Source of the DNA: CAVVSQ01 sp963848825
GTDB lineage: Bacteria; Planctomycetota; Planctomycetia; Gemmatales; Gemmataceae
Reading direction: 5' to 3'
Length of the DNA stretch: 64,000 nucleotides
NCBI GenBank assembly: GCA_963848825.1
Contig: CAWKFA010000015.1
Location: forward strand, 930,001 to 994,000
Position numbers and translations under genes: made by a program. The notes beneath the pieces were generated by a model. It had not been told where the DNA came from, made no database searches, and saw nothing but the letters and a program-made list of their open reading frames with translations. Positions 27,934-37,749 of this stretch are shown here, one piece after another; the first letter of the stretch is position 1, and the number at the start of each line of letters is the position of its first letter.

Positions 27934-30552
27934 ATGGACACGTCGGCTAAACCGGCTGCCAAGGCAGGCAGTGCCCGCAGCGCCGCTCGCATCATCATCG
28001 TGGGCAGCGTGGCATTCACGTTCATCTCCTACTGGCGGACCGCCGCCGTTGTGCTCTGCGACCTGGCCAGCACTGCCTATTACATTGGCGGCATCGTCGA
28101 GCAATCGGTGGGCCCGGCGGCCCCGTGGTTCATTCTTGCCGTCATGGTTTTCAGTTATGCGGTCCGCTCGGTCTACATCGAAAGCTGCTCGCTGTTCGTC
28201 CGCGGCGGCGTCTATCGCGTGGTCAAGGAGGCGATGGGGGGCTTCCTGGCCAAGCTCTCCGTGTCCGCGCTCATGTTCGATTATATTCTCACCGGCCCCA
28301 TCAGCGGCGTCTCCGCGGGGCAATACATCATCGGTTTGGTGCTCGAGCTTTATGCTTACTTTACGGGCACCGTTCTCGATCAAGTTACCAAGGATACGCT
28401 CAAGGGTTGGGGCTCGGTGATTATCGCCTGCGTGGTCACGCTCTATTTCTTCCGGCAAAATCTCATCGGTATTCATGAGTCGAGCGACAAGGCCCTCAAG
28501 ATCATGATGGCCACCACGGTGATGGCGGTCGTCATTGGAGTCTGGTGCGGCATCACCCTCCTGACCGAAGGGCCGCGCAACGCCGTCCCCATGGCGCCGA
28601 ACCTGAATCCTCACAAGAACTATAGCAACCTCGACCCGGTCACGCACGAGCCCTCGGTGGATGATCCCCTCGGATTCATCAAGGAAACCACGGCGGCGGA
28701 TGAGCTGCGCGAACTGAGCAATGAACCGCAAGGCAACTGGTTCACCATCATCGGCATGCTCGGCCTGGCCATCGCCTTTGGGCACTCCATCCTGGCGATG
28801 AGCGGCGAAGAGACGCTGGCGCAGGTTTATCGCGAGGTCGAGTCGCCAAAAATGCGCAACTTTAAAAAGGCGGCATTCATCGTTTTTGTCTACAGTTTGC
28901 TGCTTACCGGAGGGATCAGTTTTCTTGCCGTCGCGCTCATTCCCGATGAGGTGCGCATGAGAGATTACGGCGACAACCTCATCAGCGGCCTGGCCATGAA
29001 CGTTGTCGGGCCCGAGGGGCTGAAACTGGCACTCAATGCCTTTGTCGTCATTGTTGGTTTCTTGATCCTGGCCGGCGCGGTCAACACGGCCATTATCGGC
29101 TCCAACGGGGTCCTCAACCGTGTCGCCGAGGATGGCGTCATGCCCGATTGGTTTCTGAAGCCGCATCCGAAGTTCGGCACGACCCATCGCGTGCTCTACC
29201 TTATCCTCGGTCTGCAACTCTTCACGATCGTCATGAGCCAGGGTGATGTCTTGCTGCTGGGTGAGGCGTATGCCTTTGGGGTCGTATGGAGCTTCGTCTT
29301 CAAGGCCATGGCCATGGTGGTGTTGCGTTTCACCCACCGCGAGAAACGGGACTTCAAAGTTCCGCTCAACTTGCGTATTGGTAGCGTCGAAATCCCCGTG
29401 GGGCTGATCCTGATCTTTGTTGTCCTCTTGATCGCGGCCATCGTCAACCTGCTTACCAAAGAAACCGCGACAATCTGGGGACTTGGCTTCACGTTGGCGT
29501 TTCTGTCTATTTTCATGATTTCCGAATACATCCACGAACGCAAACGGGTTGGCCTCAAGCACGAACACCTCGACCAGTTCAATCAGGCCAGCGCCGATCA
29601 GATCAATGCCCAAGAACTGGGGATCACCCACCCCTTTCGCAAACTCGTGGCCATTCGTTCCACCCAGAATCTCTTCATGCTCGAAAAGGCGCTGGTCGAA
29701 TCGGACCCGGCGACGACGGACGTCATCGTCATGACGGCCAAGCACCTCAAAAATGACGGCAGTTACATGGACAAGGGCGACCTGGACCCTTATGACCAGG
29801 AACTCATGACGGCGGTGGTGCAGCGCGCGGAAAAGACTGGCAAGGAGGTTCACTCCCTGATTGTGCCGACGAACAATCCGCTACACGCGGTGCTCAAGAC
29901 CGCCAAGGACCTGAAAGTTCAGGAACTGGTGATGGGCGCTTCCAACATCTATTCGGCGGATGAACAACTCGACCAGATCAGTTTGTACTGGATCAACCTC
30001 AACGACGGTGCGGGAGTGCCGCTGGCCATTCGCCTGCTGGGCAAAGACCGCGACGTTCATCTCGAGCTTTTCGGCGGCACCCGCATCCCGACCATCGGCG
30101 AGCGCCGCGCACGTTCGGTCGCGGAGCTGCGCGCCGCCGGCGTCGGCGTGGATCGCGTCTTGCTGGTGCCGCAACAGACGGCCGACAGCATCAATCTCTT
30201 CGAAGCGGTTTTGACCATGCTCGACCCTGGGGTTCGTCTGGCCCTGGTGATGTCTCCCATGGAAGCGACGACCTCGTCGGACAGCCAGAATATTCCCCAC
30301 CTTGCCGAGGTTCGCTCACGCCAGCTGGCCCGCGACGTGACCGTCCTGGCGATCAACGGCGAGCGTGGCCCCGAGATCGTGCGCCTGGCGCACGAGGGGG
30401 AGTTCGACCTCATCATTCTGGCCCCGCCGGATGACCTGCCCATCGCGGGTCCGTTGCCGTTGGCGCCCTGGATGGAATACGTGATACGCAATTCGCTTTG
30501 CCGCGTGTTCGTGGCCGCCACGGTGCCCTTGCCGCAAACCGCCGCGGAATGA
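27934..30552 (+). CDS. APC-family permease with universal-stress-like C-terminal region
   Basis: 872 residues in one intact frame. The first 550 residues carry about 12 membrane helices and APC features such as YWRTAAVVLCDLASTAYYIG near residue 35 and G-H-S-I-L-A-M-S-G-E-E-T-L-A-Q-V-Y-R-E near 290. After K-R-V-G-L-K-H-E-H the remaining 310 residues are soluble and resemble two universal-stress-protein units (H-S-L-I-V-P-T-N-N-P...VQELVMGASN). Such tails may sense ATP or stress and gate transport; that is inference. I chose ATG 27934; the longer frame only adds the end of the preceding gene. Confidence 0.88.
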   Translation: MDTSAKPAAKAGSARSAARIIIVGSVAFTFISYWRTAAVVLCDLASTAYYIGGIVEQSVGPAAPWFILAVMVFSYAVRSVYIESCSLFVRGGVYRVVKEAMGGFLAKLSVSALMFDYILTGPISGVSAGQYIIGLVLELYAYFTGTVLDQVTKDTLKGWGSVIIACVVTLYFFRQNLIGIHESSDKALKIMMATTVMAVVIGVWCGITLLTEGPRNAVPMAPNLNPHKNYSNLDPVTHEPSVDDPLGFIKETTAADELRELSNEPQGNWFTIIGMLGLAIAFGHSILAMSGEETLAQVYREVESPKMRNFKKAAFIVFVYSLLLTGGISFLAVALIPDEVRMRDYGDNLISGLAMNVVGPEGLKLALNAFVVIVGFLILAGAVNTAIIGSNGVLNRVAEDGVMPDWFLKPHPKFGTTHRVLYLILGLQLFTIVMSQGDVLLLGEAYAFGVVWSFVFKAMAMVVLRFTHREKRDFKVPLNLRIGSVEIPVGLILIFVVLLIAAIVNLLTKETATIWGLGFTLAFLSIFMISEYIHERKRVGLKHEHLDQFNQASADQINAQELGITHPFRKLVAIRSTQNLFMLEKALVESDPATTDVIVMTAKHLKNDGSYMDKGDLDPYDQELMTAVVQRAEKTGKEVHSLIVPTNNPLHAVLKTAKDLKVQELVMGASNIYSADEQLDQISLYWINLNDGAGVPLAIRLLGKDRDVHLELFGGTRIPTIGERRARSVAELRAAGVGVDRVLLVPQQTADSINLFEAVLTMLDPGVRLALVMSPMEATTSSDSQNIPHLAEVRSRQLARDVTVLAINGERGPEIVRLAHEGEFDLIILAPPDDLPIAGPLPLAPWMEYVIRNSLCRVFVAATVPLPQTAAE

Positions 30553-30682
30553 GCGCCGCTCTCAGGCGCCGCGAATTTGTTTGCTTCCTGATTCCCGCCC
30601 CTGCCTGGGGTTGTTAGAATGACCGGGCCGTTTGCGCTTGCGTGGTCCGATCTCCCCTGCACCTTTTATGAGGAACTCAACG

Positions 30683-32497
30683 ATGGCGCGCGTAAAGTTT
30701 TGGTTGCTGGCGCCCTGGGCGCTGGCCGGGTGCCTGACCGTTTTGGGCGTGGCTGCAGCGGACAATGACAACGCTGTCGAGGCGCGGCTGCGCCAGGACG
30801 TTACCTTCCTGGCGTCCGACGAATGCGAGGGGCGCGGCGTCGATACCGAGGGCATCAACAAGGCGGCCGCTTATATTGCCGCTGAATTCGCCAAGGCCGG
30901 CCTGAAGCCAGGCGGCCCGAAGGGGACCTTTTTTCAACCCTTCAATATTTCCGGGGCCAGCAAGCTGGGAGAGAAGAACAACCTGACGCTAAAAGGCCCG
31001 TTGGGGCAGGAAATCACGTTGAAGCTGGGCACCGACTTTCAAATCATGAACCTGTCAGGGCCGGGCAAGGTGTCGGCCCCGCTGGTTTTCGTCGGTTTCG
31101 GAGCAACAGCCCCGGCCATCGACTATGACGACTACAAAGGAATCGACGTGGCCGGCAAGATCGTCGTGGTGCTGCGGCATACGCCGCGCTGGAGCAGCAA
31201 AGAAGTTCCTTTCGACGGCGTCCGCAAGGACGAGCATGCCGCCCTGGAGCACAAGGAAGGACTGGCCGAAAGCAATAAAGCCGCCGCTTTCCTGATCGTC
31301 AATGATCTCAGTGAGGCTGGCGACAAGCTCATGCCCTTTAACTATAGCGCCGGCGCCACGCCAGGCAGTATTCCGGCCCTCCATGTCCGCCGGTCGCTCG
31401 TCGATCCGATCTTGCAGTCGAGCCTCGGCACCACGCTGGCGGACGTCGAAAAGGCCATCGATCGCGACTTGAAGCCACGGAGCGTAGCGCTTGCCGGTTG
31501 GACGGCCACCGTGGAGGCGGATGTGACGCGCAGCGTGACAGCCTGCAAGAACGTCGTCGGCGTGGCGGAAGGATCAGGCCCGCTTGCCAACGAAACCATC
31601 GTCGTGGGCGCTCACTACGATCATCTGGGTTACGGCGGCCGCGGCAGCCTCGCCAAGGACCGCAACAAGAAAGAGATTCATCACGGCGCCGATGATAATG
31701 GCTCCGGCACAACCTCGGTCATGGAGCTGGCACGCCGCTTCGGCGCCCTCAAAGATCGCCAGGGGCGGCGCATCGTGTTCATCACCTTCAGCGGCGAGGA
31801 ACTCGGACTACTCGGCTCGCGGCATTATTGCAACAAGGAGCCGCTTTTTCCGCTGGCCGACACTGCCACCATGGTCAACCTCGACATGGTAGGCCGCTTT
31901 GACGGCAAACTGATCGTGGAAGGGGTCGGGACGGCCAAGACCTTCGACAAGCTCATCGAAAAACATAATCCTGGCCTGCTGCTCACGAAAAAACCCGGCG
32001 GCCTTGGCCCGAGCGATCACGATTCCTTCTGCAAAAAGGACATCCCGGTTTTCTTCTTTTGGACAGGCACTCATCCCGATTATCACAGGCCAACGGACAC
32101 CGCGGACAAGATCAACGTCTCGGGCATGCGGCAAATTGTCGGCCTGGCCGAGAAAGTGATTCTCGATCTCGCGAGCGAGCCGCAACGGCCCGAATATGTA
32201 AAGGTGGCCAATACTTTCAACACGGCTGGCGGGCGTGGCAGTAGCCCAAAGCTGGGCATCACCCCCAATTACGAGGAAGAAAAAGATGGCGTGCTGGTGG
32301 GCGGTGTGGCGGACAATGGCCCGGCCGCGGCGGGGGGCATCAAGGCTGGCGATCTGATCGTCGAAATCGGGGGCAAGTCGGTTCGGAACCTTACGACCTA
32401 TATGGCGGTGATGTCCCAGCAGCGCAGCGGCCAGGCCCTCGAAGTAAGCGTGCTGCGCGATGGCAAGAAGTTGACTATGAAGCTGGTGCCGCAATAG
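30683..32497 (+). CDS. M28-family zinc aminopeptidase with PA and PDZ domains
   Basis: 604 residues. The N-terminus is a signal peptide with a possible lipobox (A-L-A-G-C). The M28 zinc ligands and catalytic residues are visible: GAHYDHLG near 310, HHGADDNGSG near 335, F-S-G-E-E-L-G near 370, N-L-D-M-V-G near 400 and GPSDHDSF near 440. A protease-associated (PA) insert lies at about 120-260. A C-terminal PDZ domain at about 520-600 reads G-I-K-A-G-D-L-I-V-E-I-G-G. This is a common exported planctomycete peptidase. ATG 30683 has AGGA upstream; ATG 30668 is also possible. The frame is intact. Confidence 0.93.
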   Translation: MARVKFWLLAPWALAGCLTVLGVAAADNDNAVEARLRQDVTFLASDECEGRGVDTEGINKAAAYIAAEFAKAGLKPGGPKGTFFQPFNISGASKLGEKNNLTLKGPLGQEITLKLGTDFQIMNLSGPGKVSAPLVFVGFGATAPAIDYDDYKGIDVAGKIVVVLRHTPRWSSKEVPFDGVRKDEHAALEHKEGLAESNKAAAFLIVNDLSEAGDKLMPFNYSAGATPGSIPALHVRRSLVDPILQSSLGTTLADVEKAIDRDLKPRSVALAGWTATVEADVTRSVTACKNVVGVAEGSGPLANETIVVGAHYDHLGYGGRGSLAKDRNKKEIHHGADDNGSGTTSVMELARRFGALKDRQGRRIVFITFSGEELGLLGSRHYCNKEPLFPLADTATMVNLDMVGRFDGKLIVEGVGTAKTFDKLIEKHNPGLLLTKKPGGLGPSDHDSFCKKDIPVFFFWTGTHPDYHRPTDTADKINVSGMRQIVGLAEKVILDLASEPQRPEYVKVANTFNTAGGRGSSPKLGITPNYEEEKDGVLVGGVADNGPAAAGGIKAGDLIVEIGGKSVRNLTTYMAVMSQQRSGQALEVSVLRDGKKLTMKLVPQ

Positions 32498-32512
32498 GCT
32501 CCGCCTCACTGT

Positions 32513-33309
32513 CTATTTGCCGAAGATGCGACGCAGCAGGCCGCTGCTTTCTTTCTTGGCCGGGGCTGCCTTGGCGGCGGGCAAGGGCCTGTTGCCAGGA
32601 GGGGGCGGGGCCTGATAAACGTGCGATTGGGTGGTTGGTTTGCGGCCGGTGATTTCCACCTGGAGTCTTTGCAAGGCAACCAGGCGCTCGCGCAGGCCCG
32701 GGTCGCGTGAGGCATTCTCGATTTCGTGATTGAGTTCGCTGTGCAGACGCTGGATCTCGTTGCGCTGGCGTGCCAGCTCGGCTCGGTCCTTCGACATCGC
32801 CACTTCCATCTGGCGCATCTGGCTCATCAGCGATTCTTCATCTTCTTCTAACTGGCGGCGCTGTTCCTGCAGCTCCAGCTGTATTCGCTGTGAATCCGTC
32901 CCCAGTCCCTCGGCGGCAGCCGAACCGCCAGCCTCCTGAAGTTGCTGGATTTTCAGATGAAACGAACGAATCACTTCGGACTTTTCCTCCAGCAGGTTCT
33001 CATATTCCTTTTGCCGCTCCGCCCAGACGCTGTCCTTGGGCTCGGGCGCTGCAGCGCCTGTTCAAGCTCCTCCAGGCGAGCACGTAATTCAGCGTTTTCG
33101 CTGCGAAGGACGGTCAATTCGTCCGTTTCATCGAGGCAGCCATATCTTTCGCCAGACGTGGGGCCGGCGACTCCCAGGAGTTCTCGATTGATCGTCGCGA
33201 GGCGGTCCATTTCTTCCTCAAGACGTTTATCGACCTGGAGATGTTCTAAATCGGCATCACGGGCGTTATGGGGGCTAACCGCGGTGCGTGCCGCTTGTGG
33301 CTTGCTCAT
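32513..33309 (-). CDS. Coiled-coil protein of unknown function (one frame shift)
   Basis: About 265 residues. The protein is mostly coiled coil: L-E-E-E-M-D-R-L-A-T-I-N near residue 30, L-R-S-E-N-A-E-L-R-A-R-L-E-E-L-E near 75, and a long Gln/Glu/Arg-rich stretch at 105-215. The C-terminus is Pro/Ala/Lys-rich and ends G-L-L-R-R-I-F-G-K. There is no signal peptide. The frame changes near 33050. It converges with the M28 gene with only 15 bases between the stops. I recognise no family. Confidence 0.7.
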
Positions 33310-33417
33310 CTTCTCTCTCCCAAGTTACCGAGTAAGCCGTGTTCGCGGCGGCTCCCGGCTGGATTGACTCGCACTGCTACTATAGCTCGCAAAACAAGCA
33401 CATGCGGAAGTAATACG

Positions 33418-34743
33418 TTAGTGCACCAAAACCTTGGCGAGGATCCTCAGTGACGTGTCTATTTGCTCGGCGGTAACGCACAGGGGAGGACAAAACCGGA
33501 TCGCGCTTTCCCCACAGCCCAAAAGCAATAGCCCTTCCATAAAGGCTGCCTGCACTAGGGCCTCCCGCAGGGCTGGGTTGAAGGCGAGACGCTCGTCGGG
33601 GTGAACAATGTCCATGGCGACCATCAGGCCGAGGCCGCGCACGGCGCCCACGGTCGGGAATTTCCGTTGGAGCTCACGAAGCCCACTGCGCAACTGTTCA
33701 CCACGGGCGGCGGCGTTGGCAATATAAGTGTTTTCCAAAAGTTTAATAGTAGCGAGCGCGGCCCGGCAGCTGACCGGGTTACCCCCAAACGTGCTGGCAT
33801 GACTTCCCGGCGGCCAATCCATCACGTTGCCACGCGCCACAATGGCGCCGAGGGGCATGCCGCTGGCGATGCCCTTGGCCATGCACAAGATGTCGGGCTC
33901 GACGTTCCAGTGTTCGAGCGCGAACATCTTGCCGGTCCGTCCAAAGCCCGTTTGCACTTCATCGGCGACCAGCAGCATGCCATGCCGGTCGCATAACGTG
34001 CGCAGCGCGGGCAGGAACCCGGCGGGCGGAACATAATAGCCGCCTTCCCCCTGGATGGGCTCGACAAAAATGGCGGCAATTTCATCGGGTGGCGCGATCC
34101 GCCGCAGCACGGTGTCTTCGATCTGTTCCACACAGGTGCAGACCGTTCCGGGTAAGGCGCAGCCCTCACAGCCCCGAGGAAACGGCACATGATGAATATC
34201 TGGCACCAGGGGTGAAAAGCCGCGCCGGTGGACCAGCTTGGAGCCCGACAGCGACATGGCACCATACGTTCGGCCATGAAAGGCCCCGAAAAATGCCAGC
34301 GCCCGCGAACGGCCGGTATGCCAGCGAGCCAGCTTGAGCCCAGCTTCTAGCGCTTCGGCCCCGCTATTGGTGAAGAAAACGCGTTTGGGCGTTGGGCCGG
34401 GCGCCAGCTCGGCCAGTCGCTGCGCCAGGTCGATTTGCGGTTGATAATAAAAATCGGTCCCGGACATGTGGATTAGCTTGCTGGCCTGGTCCTGGATCGC
34501 GGCCACAACCTCCGGATGACAATGACCTGTGCTGGTGACCGCTATCCCTGCCGTGAAATCGAGAAAGAGATTGCCGTCCACGTCCTCGATAACCGCACCG
34601 CTGCCCCGTGCGCAAACGAGCGGATAAACGCGTGTGTAGGAGGGGGACATGTAACGCTCGTCGCGCTCGAGAAGCGCGCTGGCCTTGGGGCCAGGCAACG
34701 GCATGTGAATGTCGGGCACGACTCGGTCGTCGAACAAGCCCAT
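33418..34743 (-). CDS. Class III PLP-dependent aminotransferase (4-aminobutyrate/acetylornithine type)
   Basis: 441 residues, intact frame. The PLP-binding Lys lies in MAKGIASGMPLGAI near residue 285. Other family sites are F-T-N-S-G-A-E-A near 120, F-H-G-R-T-Y-G near 150, VEPIQGEGGY near 220, and V-A-D-E-V-Q-T-G-F-G-R-T-G near 255. The overall pattern is closer to 4-aminobutyrate aminotransferase (GabT) than to ArgD, including the CEGCALPGTVCTC insert near 190-205. The amino donor cannot be fixed from sequence. It stands alone; no GABA or arginine pathway gene is adjacent. Confidence 0.9.
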   Translation of the reverse strand: MGLFDDRVVPDIHMPLPGPKASALLERDERYMSPSYTRVYPLVCARGSGAVIEDVDGNLFLDFTAGIAVTSTGHCHPEVVAAIQDQASKLIHMSGTDFYYQPQIDLAQRLAELAPGPTPKRVFFTNSGAEALEAGLKLARWHTGRSRALAFFGAFHGRTYGAMSLSGSKLVHRRGFSPLVPDIHHVPFPRGCEGCALPGTVCTCVEQIEDTVLRRIAPPDEIAAIFVEPIQGEGGYYVPPAGFLPALRTLCDRHGMLLVADEVQTGFGRTGKMFALEHWNVEPDILCMAKGIASGMPLGAIVARGNVMDWPPGSHASTFGGNPVSCRAALATIKLLENTYIANAAARGEQLRSGLRELQRKFPTVGAVRGLGLMVAMDIVHPDERLAFNPALREALVQAAFMEGLLLLGCGESAIRFCPPLCVTAEQIDTSLRILAKVLVH

Positions 34744-34907
34744 GGCGGCGTCCTCCTGTTACACCGCAATCTTACCTCCAAGTGGGGTACGAAGGGAACC
34801 GCAAGCAGCCGGTGCTGGGTCAAGATAACGGCAAAAGAGATGAACAACTCAGGCCAACTCGACCATAATTGAGCGGAATTCGGCATGCGCTGCCCTATTA
34901 ATGGCAC

Positions 34908-34936
34908 TTGACCGGATTCCCGAAGTCTCCTATTAT
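34908..34936 (+). promoter_or_regulatory. Sigma-70-type promoter
   Basis: TTGACC (34908-34913), a 17-base spacer and TATTAT (34931-34936) form a good housekeeping promoter. The start site would be near 34943, ahead of the TPR-like gene at 34981. Confidence 0.65.
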
Positions 34937-34980
34937 CAGTTAAATAATCGACTAACATGGCCGATAGGAGCATTTCCCGC

Positions 34981-35706
34981 ATGAAAGCGGACCATCGCAA
35001 GGAATTAGAGACCAACGCTCTGGCCGACCATATGGGCCGGGTCGTGCAGGGCATGAAGCACACTCCTCAGAAGAGGACCATGGTGTGGGTGCTGCTGGTC
35101 GGTATCGTGCTGGTCGGGGTCTGGCTCTTTTTCCGTAAGGCGGATCTCGATCGCCGAGCCAATTCCGAACGTTGGGCCATGCTCGAAGATGGCCATATTC
35201 AAGTGTTGCAAAACCTGATTCAGACCAATTCCGATTCCGTCCAGGGCAAGGCTGCTCATTTTGAATTAAACTTTGTCTTTTTGCGACATCTCGTTAAATC
35301 GCTGGCCAGCAATCCCAAGGATGCGCTCGATAACCTCGCAAACCTTGAAAAAGGCTATCGGGAGCTGGCGCTGCAGTGCAAGGACGACAAGGTGTTGCTG
35401 CCGGAGGCGCTGTTCGCCGCGGCCGTGATTCAGGAAACACGCATCATCAAGGATGACGCCAACTGGAAAGTCGCCCTGGAAGCCTATAAAGAGGTGGCCG
35501 ACAACCACAAGGATAGCGCCTTCGGCAAGGTTGCTCAGCAGCGCGTGAACGTTCTCAATGATAAGGACAAGCGCGAAGACCTTTTGAAAACCTACCAGGA
35601 CCTGCGTTTTGAGTTCCTGCGCGAGGACCGTTTTCCATTTGCACCGCAGGACTTGCCCAAGGATCATCCCCCGATTCTTGACGTCCCAGGAATTCCCAAG
35701 CCCTGA
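34981..35706 (+). CDS. Membrane-anchored TPR-like protein
   Basis: About 241 residues. A cytoplasmic N-terminus rich in charged residues precedes one membrane helix at about 35-53 (VWVLLVGIVLVGVWLFF). The rest is helical and looks like degenerate tetratricopeptide repeats (A-L-D-N-L-A-N-L-E-K-G-Y-R). The layout matches YfgM, a membrane-bound partner of periplasmic chaperones, but the identity is low. ATG 34981 has AGGAG about 10 bases upstream; ATG 34957 is also in frame. The RluA-type gene follows after 82 bases. Confidence 0.7.
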   Translation: MKADHRKELETNALADHMGRVVQGMKHTPQKRTMVWVLLVGIVLVGVWLFFRKADLDRRANSERWAMLEDGHIQVLQNLIQTNSDSVQGKAAHFELNFVFLRHLVKSLASNPKDALDNLANLEKGYRELALQCKDDKVLLPEALFAAAVIQETRIIKDDANWKVALEAYKEVADNHKDSAFGKVAQQRVNVLNDKDKREDLLKTYQDLRFEFLREDRFPFAPQDLPKDHPPILDVPGIPKP

Positions 35707-35788
35707 GCAAGCGGCGTGGCGCGCGTCGAATCGGTCCCTTGTGCCGGGCGCACGCCATCGTCTCGATCAGGGGCTGGGACTTTCTTTC

Positions 35789-36829
35789 ATGACCGATAGC
35801 GACCCTGAACTCGAAGACGAGGTCCTTCCCATCCCCGGCGTTGGCCGGGCTGTCGCTTTGACGGTGCAGGCCAAGACCGCGGGCCTTCGTCTGGATCACT
35901 ATCTCACCGCCCAATTCCCGGACTTTAGCCGGTCACTCATTCAAAAGGCCATCGAAGCCAAAAGCGTGACGGTCAACGATGTGCCCACCAAGGCCAGCTT
36001 CAAGGTCCGCGTCGCCGATCAGATCAGCATTTGGCTCCCGGAATCCTCTCACGGGGCGCCGGTGGCTGAAAACATTCCGCTGGACATTCTTTACGAAGAT
36101 GAGTTTCTGGCCATCGTCAACAAACCATTCAACATGGTCGTCCATCCCGCGAAGGGAAACTGGTCGGGCACGCTCGTGAATGCCCTGCAATATCATTTCG
36201 GCAGCGACCTGAGCAAATACAACGGCGATTATCGCCCGGGCATCGTTCACCGCCTGGACCGCGACACCAGCGGCGTTATTTTGGTGGCCAAGGAAGAAGC
36301 GACGCACCGGGACCTGGCCTTGCAGTTCGAAACGCGCAAGGTTTTCAAGGAATACATCGCGATCACGACGGGCGTGCTCGACCGGGACAGCGATTACATC
36401 GAACGCCGCATCGGCCATCATCCCCGGGACCGCATCAAGATGGTTGTGACCGACGACGAGGAAAAGGGCAAGGAAGCGACCAGCTTTTACGAAGTGATCG
36501 AGCGTTTTCGCGGCTATACGTATTGCCGGGTGCAGCCGAAGACCGGCCGGACCCATCAAATTCGCGTGCACCTTGGCAGCATTGGCTGCCCCGTGCTGGC
36601 GGACAAGCTCTATAGCGGCCGGGACTGTCTGCGCCTTTCCGACCTGGCGGCCGGCATCGATCCGCAGAACGATGAAGTGCTTATAGGACGCCAGGCGCTG
36701 CACGCCCACCGGCTGCGGATCAATCACCCCAAGCTTAAAAAAGTGATCGCGGTGGAAGCGCCTTTACCGCCCGAGTTCTCGAGGACGCTGGACGCCCTAC
36801 GTAAGTATCGGGCTGTGGTGAAACGTTAG
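35789..36829 (+). CDS. RluA-family 23S rRNA pseudouridine synthase
   Basis: 346 residues. An N-terminal S4 RNA-binding domain covers about residues 20-85 (RLDHYLTAQF...VNDVPTKASFKV). The catalytic motif GIVHRLDRDTSG with the active Asp lies near residue 155, and QPKTGRTHQIRVHLG near 250 is the conserved C-terminal motif. RluD-type enzymes modify helix 69 of 23S rRNA; which uridine this one modifies cannot be told. ATG 35789 is the start. The stop TAG (36827-36829) runs into a short palindromic element, which may end transcription. Confidence 0.92.
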   Translation: MTDSDPELEDEVLPIPGVGRAVALTVQAKTAGLRLDHYLTAQFPDFSRSLIQKAIEAKSVTVNDVPTKASFKVRVADQISIWLPESSHGAPVAENIPLDILYEDEFLAIVNKPFNMVVHPAKGNWSGTLVNALQYHFGSDLSKYNGDYRPGIVHRLDRDTSGVILVAKEEATHRDLALQFETRKVFKEYIAITTGVLDRDSDYIERRIGHHPRDRIKMVVTDDEEKGKEATSFYEVIERFRGYTYCRVQPKTGRTHQIRVHLGSIGCPVLADKLYSGRDCLRLSDLAAGIDPQNDEVLIGRQALHAHRLRINHPKLKKVIAVEAPLPPEFSRTLDALRKYRAVVKR

Positions 36830-36874
36830 CAGCCCGTTGAAAAAGGGGGTCTGACCCCTTTTGCAACGGGCTGC
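36829..36874. repeat. MITE-like palindrome, GCAGCCCGTTG type (no interior)
   Basis: A 46-base near-perfect inverted repeat: GCAGCCCGTTG/CAACGGGCTGC outside and AAAAGGGG/CCCCTTTT inside. It is the two ends of the element at 49066-49165 joined with almost no interior. The flanks read TAGCAGCCC and GGGCTGCTA. The RNA hairpin probably also ends transcription. Confidence 0.8.
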
Positions 36875-36892
36875 TAGACCACTGTACCTGGA

Positions 36893-37700
36893 TCAGCGGG
36901 GTGGCACTTTCGCCAGATAATTACGCAAGGCGGCGTAAAAGTCCGGCGGCAGTGGATCGTTGTGACCCAGGCCCCGCAAGGTATAGATTTCCGCTGGCCC
37001 GGTGCAGGCTTGCAACAGCCGTTGGCCGTGGCGGACGGCACGATACGATCTTTATCCGCCTGGGCGATGAAGATGGGCTGTTTGCACAGCGGAATTTTTT
37101 GCAGGCTGTCAAAATGATCGGTGAGAAAAGGCGCGGAGAAAAGCAGCGGAAATTGATCGTCCGACCACATCCGGCATCGAGGTGAAAGTTCTTACCAGAA
37201 CCAGCGCGCGATAGTCATGGATGCTCGCCATGTCGATGGCCACGGCGCCGCCCAGCGACTCGTCCCATGAGGATGATGCGGCCGCCGGGAATTTTCTTGG
37301 TTTGCGTTAGCCACGCGTAAGGCGGCTTCCGCCGCTGCAGCGCAGGTTCGCTCGCTGGGCTTGCCCTGGCTGTAGCCATAGCCAGGATAATCGATGATGA
37401 GCACCGATTCGCCCAGGTTCTCCCACAGATCACGCACCGTTTTGCCGAAGCTGTTCGATATTCCCGCCGTTGCCGTGACAATAAAGCATGGCCCCCGGTC
37501 GCGCTTGGGATGGGGGACCCAGCGCGCGTGGATCTTGTTGCCATCCGGCAACGTCAGCTCCAGGTCCTGAAGCGGCGCGGGCGGTGGCTCATACGTTTTG
37601 GCCCCGGCGCCGGCTGATAGACCAGCGTGTTTTCCAGGTCGGAGAAGCAACCCACGACGGCCAGCGGGATCATCAGACCAAACAGTGCTTTTCGCAGCAT
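36893..37700 (-). CDS. Alpha/beta-hydrolase lipoprotein (several frame shifts)
   Basis: About 268 residues. The signal peptide carries a lipobox (L-A-V-V-G-C near residue 18). The hydrolase core shows D-Y-P-G-Y-G-Y-S-Q-G-K-P near 115, the nucleophile elbow E-S-L-G-G-A near 165 and Q-A-D-K-D-R-I-V-P near 215 (acid). The His probably lies in G-L-G-H-N-D-P near 245. It resembles the FrsA/YqiA-type group of serine hydrolases found as envelope lipoproteins. Frames change near 37590, 37265, 37190 and 37020. Substrate unknown. It follows the PpiC gene by 49 bases. Confidence 0.72.
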
Positions 37701-37749
37701 GGATCTCTCCCGGAAGGGCGGGGGTTGGCCAGCAGCGCGGACATTGGAC

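Noticed and set aside
27637..29853. 738-codon open frame on the minus strand
   Set aside because: It lies wholly antisense to two clear APC transporters. Its product is rich in Asp, Arg, Gln and His, the mirror of hydrophobic codons, which is a shadow pattern.
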